A DNA stretch of 64,000 nucleotides from Nageia nagi (lineage: Eukaryota; Pinophyta), in contig JBITNC010000001.1 of the NCBI GenBank assembly GCA_050084985.1, positions 125,116,001 to 125,180,000 on the forward strand, read 5' to 3'. Shown one piece after another: positions 1 to 13,600 of this stretch. The number at the start of each line of letters is the position of its first letter. Positions within the stretch are counted from its first letter, which is position 1. The position numbers were made by a program, and so were the translations under genes. The notes beneath the pieces are model-generated. The model searched no databases and was not told the DNA's origin. It saw nothing but the letters and a program-made list of their open reading frames with translations.

Positions 1-1426
1 GAGTTGGCTTTTTTATTCATCCTTTATCCTCACTTTATCATGTGAAATTCAATTATGCTTTCTTAGCCTTTTAATCCTAGCATTGTTTGCCACCAAAATT
101 TCACTGATGTATATAATTTCATTTGCAAGACCTTTATTGAGGCTTAAAAGGTTTAAGATACTTTTTCCTTCTTTTCAAGCACTCTCCAATCTCTTTTTCA
201 TAACCATTGAGAGATCCAAGGATATAGTTTATTTTGCTTATTTCTTGGTCTTACTTTTCATAGAGGCTTCTCTCTTCTCTTCTGTGACTTCTTTCCTTCT
301 AAATTTATCTACAAATGCTTCTTCTGCCTCATGCTGGTTTCTTCTACAATTTATGAATTGGTCTTCCCTGCACCACATACAGGCTTCTCCTTAATATATA
401 TATTATCATCATGACCATGGGTATACAACTGACATAAAAAATTAGACTTTTGTCACCTTACTATAGTATAAGATAAAGCTAAGCCCAATGTGGTTTTCTT
501 TGCCACCATCATTCTTATTGTGTGATGCACATGGGTATGACGACTAACATTGACAATAGTTTCTTGCATCTATTGCCATTGCTCTATATCACAATTACTC
601 AAAAATAAAAACTGCAGCATGATTAACGCAGTTTTCACTTTTTATCAATGAGTCTTATTATTCTACAATGTCAAATTCATCATTATTATCTCCTGCTTCC
701 ACAAGTTAAGTTGTCTTATTGCACAGATTGTGCCCTTTTATTCTAAACCTATTTGAGGCTATGGAATAGCCATGCCCCATTTTGAGTAATCATCTTTATA
801 TAATTTGAAATATTCTTTGTATGTTTCTATAATATGAGTTGCTATTCATTCTATCTTATGCCATGTTAGAAGATTTAGAGGTTTCATATTTGAAATAAAG
901 TGGTGCATGTTTAGATTGTAGCTTAACAAGGAATCTTTCATTGACAATATTATTTTTGTCGGTTGTTTTTCTTTTTTTTTTGTGAAATGACAAATGTTAT
1001 CAGTCAAACATGTTTTAGCATGTGTATCCTTGTAAAGCCTTGTCATGGCACAAGCAACTGCTTTTTTCATTGTATATGAAATTATCTTACTATTTTTAGT
1101 TGAGAAATTGTTAACATTGTATAAATAGCAGTTTTGTTTGACATTGTAGGATATGATTTTGTATTAATCAATTGTTAAAAGAAAGATGTCATATGAGACA
1201 CATTTAAGTATATTTATGTGAGTTATGTATATGTTGTCCTGTTTTGTGCGCGCTTTTTTTATGATCAGTGTAGTAATCAATTTGGCGATGTACTTGTTTA
1301 ATATATTCTTCTTGTAGCTTGACTCTTCAAATACTGAAGTCTATAGTCATGTTTGAAGAATACAGCTCAACCTTTGTTGGGTTTATCCTCTATTGGAAAT
1401 AATGAACTTTTTAAATTTTAATGCAG
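1..1426. other. Upstream MSH1 intron, no feature seen
   Basis: AT-rich sequence with no MSH1-like coding segment, RNA gene or recognisable transposon domain. I infer it is the 3' part of the intron that ends at the acceptor at 1426. Confidence 0.6.
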
Positions 1427-1600
1427 ATTGTGAAGTTGATTGGAGCTAAAGAGGCAAATCATATCGAGTTTTGTAGAATCCGAAACATGGCAAAGCAGAT
1501 ATTATACATGCATGAAAAAACTGAACTCAGGGCCATCACTCAGAAGTTGATAGATCCTACATGGGTGGCAACAGGATTGAAGATTGATCTAGAAGGATTG
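1427..1600 (+). CDS. MSH1: MSH1 exon a
   Basis: 58 codons in phase 0 at both ends, between an AG acceptor (TTTTAATGCAG) and a GTATTT donor. It encodes the conserved stretch around EANHIEFCRI and DPTWVATGLKID, characteristic of plant MSH1 between the N-terminal DNA-binding part and the central domain. The next codon of the frame falls 8 kb downstream. Confidence 0.93.
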
Positions 1601-4600
1601 GTATTTTCCTTGGACATGTATTCTTCACTCATTTGCTATAGTTTTTGTTTATGGATGCTTCCTTTTATTTCCTTTTAGGCACCTTTGTGTTTAATTCAAT
1701 TCACACCTATTATAATTTATCAATGAAGAGGAACACAGGATTGTGGAGAAAGTTGCATGATGCCTGTAACTATTAGAATTACGGGAGCATAAGGTTGACA
1801 TAGGAACATTGGTGTTTTTTAATGAACATTTTCTCTTTGCTATTTAGAAAGAATTGTATTTTTCCTTTCATTTCCATTACTTGGGCTTCTTCAATTATAA
1901 TTCATGTTACTTTTGTTCTCACTGATCCACATAGGCTTCTTCATTGCCAATTTTCCTCTCATTGATGACGTTTTCCAATCCATGTTCATATTTTCAACAG
2001 TCAAATATTCAATTATCCACTAGAAAGTCTGCTTATTTTCCTTCAGTCTTTCATTATTGACTGATTCTCTTTTGTTTATGTCATCTAAGGTGTGTCTTCT
2101 AGTAGTGTTGTTACGATTAGGTGAACACAATTGTTTGTTGACCCTTCCACATATACTTATTCCTTGACTTTCTCAACTATTTCAGTTACAGTTTCTGGGA
2201 CCCTTTTGCAAGATCAATGTTTTCTTTTGTTTGGCACAGCTTCTTCTCAGTAATCCTTGCTGACCATCTCAGGGGTAATTGTCATTAGCATTGCAGTGTT
2301 GTCAAATGACACACTTTGATTGTGATGCTAACATGTCAACATGCTTTATGTTTTCAGAGATGCCAATATAATTTCAAATTTAAACATGAGCATGTAAATG
2401 TAGAAAAATGTTGGAATTTGGCAAGAATATTCCTTAAATTTACTCTCTTATCCACTTTATTTGGCATTTCGACTGTTATTTATTTTGTTTATTTTAAACT
2501 TCTATAGGCATCAAATTGATTTAGATGGTGGCAATTGAAGAGCCTTCATCATATATTGCTCAACCTCGTAGGCATTGGAAATGAATGAATAGGATGGGTT
2601 GAAGTTGGGATTAAATAATGGCTGTGTTTATAATAGATCAATATTAGATAATAGAAAAATATTACTTGTTAGTTTTTAGTTAAAATTGATGCCACTTGCA
2701 TATATATTTTTATAGACACTTAGATATGCTTTTTTTTCTATTTAAAATATATGTGTAAATGTTTTATTTGATTTATTTAAAGTGTCAATTTGAGATCCAC
2801 TTGGGGTCATTTTTAGAAATTAATTTGTGTAATATCTTTTTATTTTAATTAAAAATTAGACTTCTACAAGTTTATATAAATAGAAGAGTTAAAAACTTTA
2901 TTTAAAAGGAGGAAAAAATACAAAAAAAAAAAAAAAAGAAAAACATTTTGGAAATTCACAAGAGGTTTTCTAACGCTAATATCTTTTATAAGACTAATCA
3001 GCATTCTCCCAAGCTTGTCAAAGCGTTTCCAGAAATCATGTTCGTTGGCATTGCAACGTGATTCTATAAGAAAATTGTCCGAACTAACTTGAGCATTGTA
3101 GGATGCATCAATTAAAGATTGCCACATGCCAAAAGGATACTAGATCTAGAGGGCGGGTGTTTTGGACCTTACATACTAGAGTGTGGTTGTTGTGGGACCT
3201 CAATCCTAGATCATAAGTGATGTAGTCCTCAACCTAGATCGACCTTGAACCAATCTTGAAAGATAATTTTAGTGTAGCATAGCATAGATTTGCGATCTTG
3301 TTTCTGAATGCCTTGATTTTTCCTCCAAGAACACAAGTTGCCCATTAACCTTCCTTCAATATGTCGAACACCAAATATGTTCTCTCTATATCGCCCCTAG
3401 TCAATAGTGCATAATCCTAGTTATTCAACTTTATATTGTAAGATTCCAAATTAGCAAAATTAATATTTTACCCAAAAGTGCTAATTCAAAACGACAACAA
3501 TTTTGTAATTGAGCCAAAACATCAAATTTGAAATTAATTGCAACTAGGAGCCAAATAAAATATTCAAAATTCGTCCAAAAATTGCCCTAACGTTGGACAC
3601 CACACTACAAAGCTCAAAATGGTCCAAAGTGCTAGACATATGGCTTTGGAGATGAGATTTGTTAGAAAACAACTCCAAAAGCTCAACTAGCTGGACTTAT
3701 AAGTCCAAGAGATGGAATAGTGTCCCGAAATGTGTAAATTCTCCTCCAAGATTGGATGCCACACTGCTAGGGTCTCAAACCCCTGAATCTGAATAATGAA
3801 ATCTCAATGAACCACTCCCCAAGCTGGATGCACCATTGAAGGTCTTCCAATTGCCAAAGCCAATGCTCTGGAGCACCTTGTGAAGGATAAATTCCTATGA
3901 ACACAAGGGTTTTTTTTCCTTGGTCAACGGCCAATGCTAAACTCGTCAAGGGTTTTCGTCCTGAAGAAACCTCCTTACTGTAGGTTTTCGTCGACAGGAA
4001 GGGATGAGAAGTGACAAGTCACTCACTCAAGAGATAGAAGATGGTAGATGACAAAGATGATTTCCAAATGAGGCATCTGTGATGTCTCCCTTGCATGATT
4101 GTAATTAATTATGGAATCCAACGGATTCCTCTTGTAATATATTTTATTATTGCATTGTACTTTCATGTTGTAACTTGGGATAGACGACTTGGGTCAATGG
4201 AGCCCACTGTGAGCCCCAAGTGGGACGTCTCCCTACCAAGCATAGATTAGGCATTTTATTATACTTGGAGGTCCCGATCTTGATTGTGGGAATCCCAAGG
4301 TTTGTTTTACACTTAAGTGGATGGATGAGCACTTGTATACATGCGCCAGCCTTGGGGAGACTCCTCGACCCCCACGTTGGCCCATTATGACACCTAGATC
4401 CCAAGCATGGCTTCTAGACCCACGTTGGGCATGTGTAGCACTCCTAGACCCCCACGTTGGCATTTATGGCACTCCAGGCCCCACGTTGGCATGCCTGACT
4501 CCTAGGCACCCATGTTGGGCATTTTGGCCCCTAGGAGGCTAACGTTGGGATTAAGGAGTCGAGTGATCCTAGGTGAGATCCAAACAGAGTTGAGTGTATA

Positions 4601-7600
4601 AAGAGACATTGGAGCCTCATTGTTGGATATACCTGATCTATTATCTCATTGATACCATCTTGTGGAGGACAGCAGTCTTAGTGGCACTAAACAATCCCCT
4701 AGGTGCAACATCTAGGAGGGCCATCGAGATGAGGGATTCTGATTGTCTACGACATTGGTGTAGCAACCTTGCCCATCCAATGGTATTTTGAGGTTGAGCT
4801 TCTGCCATTCAGTTGGCCGCTAGGATTTGAGGAGGGCTCCTTGGGTGGAGAGGATTTAGGTTCTGAGGGAGCCAGGTTGTCCCATGGTTCTACTTGACTG
4901 TCCAACATTGAGGATAACGACTTGCCCTAGTTGGCTTCTTGGAGGCCAACATTCAGCTTTTGGAGCTTGGTATTGTATCATTGTTCATTCTTTATCATAT
5001 ATGCAGCAAGTGGGCATTCAGATCTCATATTATCTTATGCATGTGTCCATAATTGCAACATTTGGTGTATTTGTCTATTTTATGCATGCATGAGCTAGAC
5101 GGCATTATGAGGGTTCGATTATTGATATCTGCTTGCCTTGGCCAGACGTCGCCTTTTGTATGTTGATTGAGCTTGTATTTGGTGCCCTAACCCTAATGTT
5201 GGTATATTAAGGTATTAGATGCTTGTAATTGCCCTTCTGGACCAGACGTTGGTTGCATACTTGTGTATTTTGGTATAATTGCACTCGAGTTGTGTTTTGG
5301 ATCCTTACAGTGGTATCAGAGGTTGGATCTGGCCAGCCTGTGTATGAGACTTGTAGTACATTGTTATTACACTAGATCCAGCACTTAGGGAGAGATGGAA
5401 TCTGCAAGGAAGAGCAGAAAGTCACACATAGAAGAGACACCTTCTAGGGCTGTCCATCAGGAGGATCGTTGACAGTGGATGATGAGGCACCAAACGAAGG
5501 AGCATTCGAAGAGGAAGAGGATGCACCAAGGGTGAGATCCACTGCAGATAGAAGAAGGAGCTCAACTCTGGTTCAGGATTCCACACTATTGGTATGTTTT
5601 TCTTTCCTCACCTAAAACATGCATAAGATCTAGATGAAACAATGTTACTTGTTTCCACCTGAAAGGATTGGTTACCCCAAGTGCTTACATGGAATATGGA
5701 CTAGAGCACAATGGATAGAGATGAATGTTGTTAATTGTATACAAGGGAAATACATCGTCGACATTCGCTTCCATAAAGAGGAAAGATTGCAAATGTGAAC
5801 GAAAGCGAAGAAAGATCACAAATGCAAGGATAAATGCATAGGAATATGAATAATGAACTTATGAAGGTATCGCCAATGATGCGGTGTCCAACAGGCCATC
5901 TCTAGATTTTTTAAGAAAATGTAATCACTTATCAAGCTGGGCAGCAAATAGCAAAAGGCTCTAGTTACTACCACACAAGAGCAGGAAGTTGTAGTGTCTT
6001 TGATGGAAGATTGAATGGAATGGGGTGAAGGGAAATGACCAACATGTGAATACATAAGTCTAATTAAATGACATAGAAATAAGCTATACACCCCAGAATA
6101 CATCCACTTACGTGCAAATCATACAATGAACAATTAAAACCACTTCGAAAGATATTCAATTATCTTCTTCTAGAACTTGCAGTTTTCAAAGATAATGCAC
6201 TTAAGCAGTAAAAACCATTCAAACCAGCAAGAAAATTGTACAGGATAAGATGCATGATCCCACATATGATAGTCTTCACAGCATTTACTTTACAAAACCA
6301 TTCCAGAAAGAAATCAATTCTCAATGATATTCAATAATATAAACATAAACATTCCTTACTTGATTGCAGTACCATCAATATGATAGTCAAAATGCACCAG
6401 AGATATAAAAGTATGCAACCATGATATACAAAGAATCCCTTATGCCGCAAATTCTTGTGCAATGGAATGCTGAAATCTTTCATATGCAAGAATTCTCATA
6501 TATGCAACAATCTTTCCTTCATATATTTTGCCTTCAAAGCCTGCATTCATCATCATCCAATTACCGTCATTTTATCTGTTGTGAGAATAAAATCGTGGGA
6601 AATTCTCCCATATTGGGTGCATGTGGTCAAATAAGAATTCAGTGTTAGCCATGGAAGTTACCCTCACCCTACTGTGAAGGAGTAGGAAAACTAGGTAGGA
6701 GTTAATGTAGAATTTTTTGCCAGCCTACACGTTTATCAACTGTTGGGCCAAACAATTGTTGATCACTCTACTCCACCTTATGCCTTTACCACTATTGATC
6801 ATATCTATTAACCCTACGAACTCTAGCCAGAATTTGGTGTTGTCTTTCTATCCGGTCACTCTGGAGAGCATTGATATGATCTTGGAAACTGTAGGATACA
6901 ATTTTGTTCTCTTGGGTGTCACGAAGGCTTTCCTAGTAAGGTGCTTATGGTCATCAGCTAACCAATCTTTGATCGAAGCAGATGGAGGCTTCAAACTCTT
7001 GTAGTATCTGAAGGAGTCTTGCACACTATATGATATACCTTCACTTGTCCAAGCGAAGGCCAACTTTATTCCTTTCTCTGAGAAATCCATGATCACTACA
7101 TTATTTCTATCCAGGAGTCTCTGTCTTCTAGTGTTGTAATGCTTTCCTAGTTTGTAGCACAACTTTGGGAAGGGTGAGGCAAATGGCACCATAGATGCCT
7201 TTACTAGCAAAGATGATTTAAATGTGTCGTTTATTAGCAAAGCATGATCCATAAACTCTATCTTTGTCAATGTTTTGATTGGATCCTGTAATGACCCTAT
7301 TTTTAAGAATATCTTGCATTTGGGATTTTCCACAAATCTTTTCTCGTACAAGTCAGATATGGTCGTTGCACCTTCAGAATTGGATAGAGCATCTCGTGGC
7401 ATTTGTTTTAAGTGGTCACATGACCCCTTTTGGACAAGAAATGAAGGAGTTATGGCTACTTGAAGTTCGCCAGTCGGACCAGTCTTCCATATCGTGCCTA
7501 CACACGAAAATCCACTTAACTTAGTGGATTTTTACTTAAAAGTGCAATGTTGAATTATAATAAACTTTTATGTTATTCTAATATTATTTGAAGTACTTTT

Positions 7601-10600
7601 ATTTGTAATAAGGCCAATCAATGGGTTAGATTAGCTTAGAGGGGTCAATGCAAGATTAGGGTTGGAGTCTATATAAGGAGATGCAACACTCCATTTTGGG
7701 CATGTTATGTGGTATGAGAATTGAATATTGAAACCCTAGAGTTTCCATGAGTTGAGATTGCAGGTCTTGCTTATTCCCATATTGCATTGGAGGTGCATGG
7801 TTGGGGACTTGGCAATATCATTGAAGGTGTTATTGCCCTAAAATATCAAAAATACAAAAAGAGGCATCTCTGAGTGGTTCGTGGTATTTCTTTTGTGGAG
7901 GGATTCACTCAATTTGGAAAGTTTGTATCTGCATTTTTAGTTCCGTGAGGATTCCATTTGTCCATTCCAGCTTTGTATTGGTTTGGAAATATTTAATATA
8001 TGATACTGGCTGATTTCTCCTCATACTAGTGTTATTTTATGATCAATTTCTGAGTTGTTTTATAGCTGCAATTTATTTCTGCATTTTTATGTTGAGGGTT
8101 TGCTAGAAATAAAGAAATAAAAATAAAAGGAACATCACAGATCCAAGGAGTTACAATCAGTATCTCCAATCTCACTTAGACGGTCAGTGATCTTCGCCAT
8201 GGGCATCACTAGCTTTGTAGTATGTTCAAGGGTGATGTGGCTCTCCATCATGAGCCTTCTTTGCTTTTGGGCTTTAATATTTTGTACGACTAACGCCATT
8301 TTATCCCTCTTAAGTGAACAACACAATGTTAGGAGAGCTCTAGCAACTATCTTGCACTTTCTAGGCAAAAAGAGGAATTTTGGATTTTTTGGAAATTTTC
8401 CTAAATATGCCATCATTGAAAATGAACCAAAATTGCAAAGTTTTGTGAGTGAAGTTGGAATGATACCAAGGTAACTGACTCTAAGGGGGAAGTGCCTTGG
8501 GAAGACTTTGGGAAAATTTGGGATTTTGGAAGACTTTGCAAGATTTTAGCTCAAAAATAGAGCTTGTTGGAAAAATTAGAGACTTATCAAAATTTTGCCA
8601 AGGAAAGAGAGGCAAATTTGGAAAATAGGTTAAGTGATGCAGGAATTGGTTTCTAACACCTTGAGCAGATGGAGAATGAGTAGGGCAGGTGTTTTGGATT
8701 TTGAAACGGCCAATTCCGAATTGAAAAACACTTTTTAGAGAACTTTGAAAAATTTTCGAAAAATTTGAATTTTAGGCACTCAGATCTTGGATCTTGGAAT
8801 TTTTTGTGTTTCTTTTGGGTGAAATTAAAATTGATCCCAAGGGTAATGGGTATCCAAATATGTAATCCAATTTGAAATCTGAAAAAAATATTTTTCAAGG
8901 GTTTGGGATCTTGGAAAATGGGGTTTTGGAGCATAAATCCTTAAAATTTTGAAAATAATGGATTATGATCGTTCAAAGCATCTATGAACCCATCTATACC
9001 CCCATTGCACATAATTCTCTAGACCACCTGATCTTATCTGAATTCTTCTCCGGAGGTCGGTTCAAGATGCTTCTGGCCCGTCATCTTCCTTGCATGGAAC
9101 TAACACGATGATTGACTATGGGTGCTCCTCCCTATATTGTGTTTTTCAATTTGCCACCCTAGTTTTTGAATCTCAACCTTCTATCAATCACCACAATCTA
9201 GGGTTCTCACTATCACGATCCTTGGCATTGCTACGGAGTCCTTGCGTGTATTTCCTTCACACACACTCCTTCGAGTGCACCATTTTTCACTCATGTGAGT
9301 CATGCGAGGTACTTCTCTCCCCTCCCGCCCTACCGGAATTTTAATAATGGCTGTTCAATATGGAGTAAATGTTGTTTACTTTATCAGTGGCTACTTGCAA
9401 GCTTTGATTAGATGTAGGTTGCTACATACTGGTGTGGATGCTTCGCTTTTTATTTTTTTTGTAAGTCCAAGTTATCACAAATCATGATTAATTGTTTGTG
9501 TAATATGATTTTGAGAAATGTCTTGTTTCACATTAAATTGAAAAGTCTTTACTAGTTGAACAAAATGTGTTACAATACTTTGTTATTTTAAGATTTATAA
9601 TATGATAACAGTTAGTTTCCTACATATGTAGCCAAGTATATTTGACAATCTGATGCATATAAATTACAGGTAAAAGAATGCAGAGAGATTGCAGATTCAA
9701 TTGGTGAAATAATCATTCTCGAGGGAGAGTCAGATCAAGCTGTCCACAGTTCTTCAATCATCCCTTCTGATTTCTTTATAGACATGGAATCTTCATGGAA
9801 GGGTCGTGTAAAACGTGTGCATGCAGAAGATGTCTTTCAAGAAGTTGAAGAAGCTGCTGAAGCTTTATCCTTGGCTGTAAGTTTGGAATTTGTTTTCTTC
9901 TATATTTTTATTCCAGTCCTATGTTTTCTGAAAATCATATATCTTTTGTCATGAGTTTTCTGCTCAAGTATTTGAACTTCACAAATAAACTTGCCATACA
10001 TCTGATTGATAATAGTGTTGCATTTAGATTGTAATTTCAGCCATGTAGATATGTTGGCATGCACAAAACGTCATTTCAATGTGTATACTTTCAAATACTT
10101 TTCAAATTGGAAATTGTCAAATATGTACATCAATCAAACTTTTCAAATTGACATTTATAATTTGTAGGATTAGATCTTTCATCTCACATTTCATTATGGT
10201 ATGGAAAACAGTAACTCCTTCCTTCTGGGATGACAGTTTGGAAATTGTTCTATTTTCAACTAAGTTTCTTTTCTACCAATTGACGGTTCTTCAGGTAGAA
10301 GAAGGTTTTCTTCCAATTATCTTAAGAGTGAAGGCTGTTTCTAATCCTCTGGGAAGTGGGACTAAGGGTGAAGTACTGTATGCCAGAGAGCATGAGTCTG
10401 TCTGGTTCAAGGGAAAATCATTCACCCCAGCTGTGTGGGGCAATACTCCTGGGGAAGAACAGATAAAAAACTTAATACCTGCAACAGATGCAAAAGGGAA
10501 GAAGGTTGGTGCTGAATGGTATACCACAAAAAAAGTGGAGGCAGCATTAAATAGGTGCGATCTTTTTGATGAAATAGGCTAGTCAGTTTCTTTTTACACC

Positions 10601-13600
10601 ATTTGATACATTTTCATACTTTCCTAAAACATTTCTTGAAATGCCAGTATTAGATGTTGATGCTAGTACGCTGTAGACTATACACATTGATTTAGCTTAG
10701 TAATTATATATGGCTGTCCAAATATGGCGGGGAATTCATATATAACAAATTTGGGATCTTCTAGACAATATTCTAGAAGTAATTGGAAGGAACCAAGATG
10801 AATATTTTTCAATCTTATTGTATGTAAACGTTAGAGCAGATAATGGTAAGGAAATAATTTTGCCCCTTCTAAGGTTTCAGAATGGTTGTGTATTGCAGTT
10901 ACAGGGAGGCAGTTCTCCAAGCAAATTTGAAAGTCATGGAGATTTTAAAGGGACTTGCTGCAAAATTGCAGTTGAAGACGAACACTATTGTTTTTTTATC
11001 TGTATTATTGGTTATTACAAAAACGCTTTTTGGACATGTCAGGTTAGAAGGCTCTCTCTATTTTAGTATTATATGCAATGTGCCTATTTAATTAAAACTT
11101 CAAAAAACTAAATCCTTTTACTATAGCTGTTTTCAACTATGAGCGCAAGATGGATCCACGGCATTTAGTTAAATAGAAAATACATGCGACAAAATCTTTG
11201 GAGCATTATTATCTATCACATGTGTGATAGCAGTTGCATATAAAATTCTAGTTGCAATTGCAATCTTGATGACCTTATGGTTTCAAAGCATCCTTCGGAT
11301 ATAATATCTTATAATAAGCAATAAAAGCCAATTTATAACTTCACACAGTTGAGTCAGTTCATAGAGATTTTGACCTCTTATTTTGCATGCGTTTAAATGT
11401 GGTCCAAGACATTTAGTCGTAATTAGTTAAAGCAGTAATATTGGTAATATTAAAGCAGTCTCAAATAATTTGTAATTTGTTAATATTTCAGTTTAAAATT
11501 AATAATAATTCTGTTGCTTCTTAGCTCAAAGAAACAAAGATGTTATCTTAATGTTCACGAGTGACGAAAGTAGATGAATGGGACTTGCCTAGATTCAAAA
11601 TATAGTAGAAGCCTGTAGCCACAAAAGAGAGAACAATGTATTAAAATAAATACATTTTGTAATGTACCTTTCTAGGGTTTATCCAATTTCTTACTTAGTT
11701 TCGAATTCATTCACAAATTAGGGCATCAAAGTAAATGTTCATTAATCATCCAAACATGTGCTCAAAACTAAAATATAACAGCAGTAGCCAAATCTGATGT
11801 AAAGCTCATATAACATGCAAACTAGGGCACAATTTCAGATCTGTAACATAACAAAAATATAGCTTCAAAATTCTCTAATCCGCATTCAGTCCCATGCACA
11901 ACAAATGATAATAGCATAGCATAAATATAGGAACATACAATCACATTCGAGATGCAATATCAGAGCCAATATCATGAATAATGAACCAAGAACAAGTATA
12001 GGGCTGTAACAAGTTCTAGGGCAAAGTCCAAGACTCAAAGATGCTCAATCAAGGCTTCCCAAGGTTGGCGCAAATCCCAAAAAGGCTCCCAAAGGTAGCG
12101 CAAGGCTCAAGATGACTCCCAAAGGCTGGCACAAGCTTCCAAGTGGCAAATATGGATGGTGCAAGTCTCTAGATAGCTCCACAAGGTTGGCGCAAGCTTT
12201 CCAAGTGAGTATGAGTGTAGAAGAGCCACTTCTAGGCTAGGGAGCAGCCCTAGTCCTTAGAAGGTAGAGAGGGGAGCATCTCCAAACTCTGAATGATCTA
12301 AGATTGAATGCACAAGATGATCCTTCAAAAATGATGTTACAAAAATGATGATACAAAAATCATTTTTGAGGATCATCTTGTGAATTTTTTGATAAAAGAT
12401 CTATGGCCATAGTTTCAAAAATGATGATACAAAATTTTCATAACAGATATTGTCACATACATATGGCCATAGATCTTTTATCAAAAAATTCACAAGAATC
12501 TCATTGACATCTAATTCTTCTATTAGAGTGTTGATGTTTTGCAATATGTTTTTGGACCTACGATTATATTTTTCAATCTTCTCGCTTGGTCCTTGTTGAA
12601 TTGCATAGAGATTTGCTATTATAGATGGTTTCTTGATGTCATATCTGTATATCAGCTACCTCTTTAAAACTATGGAGAGATTTAGGAGCAAGTTTGTAGA
12701 ACCAATCAAATGCTTCGCCTTTGAGACTCCTATGGAAGAATTTAACCATTATGTTGCCATCATCGCCAAATTTCAAACTACATTCTTCCTGAAATAGTAA
12801 ATAATGTTGTGTTGGATCTCTTTCGCCATTAAACATTTCAAATGTTGGAGATTTATAATCATGAGGAAGAGCAACATTCTAAAATTTTGGAGATAAGAGG
12901 ATTTTCATTGAAATTTTTTTAAGAGGAACATGGATCATTGTAATTTTACACATTTTATCTCAGCGCTAGTTTGATCTAATAGTTTTGTCAATTCTGTCAC
13001 TCTTGAATCTACATGTGCCCTTGAAGTGAGCAAAGGTGCATGATAGGCTTTCCTAGCATTTGAGGTTGAAGAGTCTCTGTTGAGAAAGTTAGAAATCTAT
13101 CTTTGCTGATCACTTATCTAAAACCCTAAAGATTCGTGGATGTACTATCTAGGGGCCTTGTCTTTGTCTGAATGATCCAATTTGTGATGTTTTCATCCGA
13201 TATTCCCCCTTTGTCCATATGTTTTGGGGAAGTATGTTGTGATGGGTCAAGAGTGTAGTATACAAATACAATTTTTTTTCGAAATACGGCTTGGGTCTAG
13301 TTTTAAATTTCGGGAAAACTTCTATAGAAGGCAAGAACTTTTTAAATTTGGAGCCCTTGAAAATTTGTGAATATTCGGCAAATTTGCAAATAAATGGAGA
13401 ATTTGTATACTATGGGTAGGAGTGTGGAGGTCAAGAATGTAATAACCCTCTCTAGAAAATTCAAGAATTTTGCAAATAAAACTCAGATTTTTCCAAACAA
13501 ATATTAGATCTGCTATTTTACTCGGAAAATGACACAAAAAACCTCAAATTGGCTAGCTCTATCCATAAAAATTTTATAAAAATTATTTGCAAGTGCCAAT

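Noticed and set aside
10555-10582. Extension of MSH1 exon c to the stop at 10582
   Set aside because: The nine extra codons have no MSH1 similarity, and the phase-2 donor at 10555 joins correctly to the next exon.
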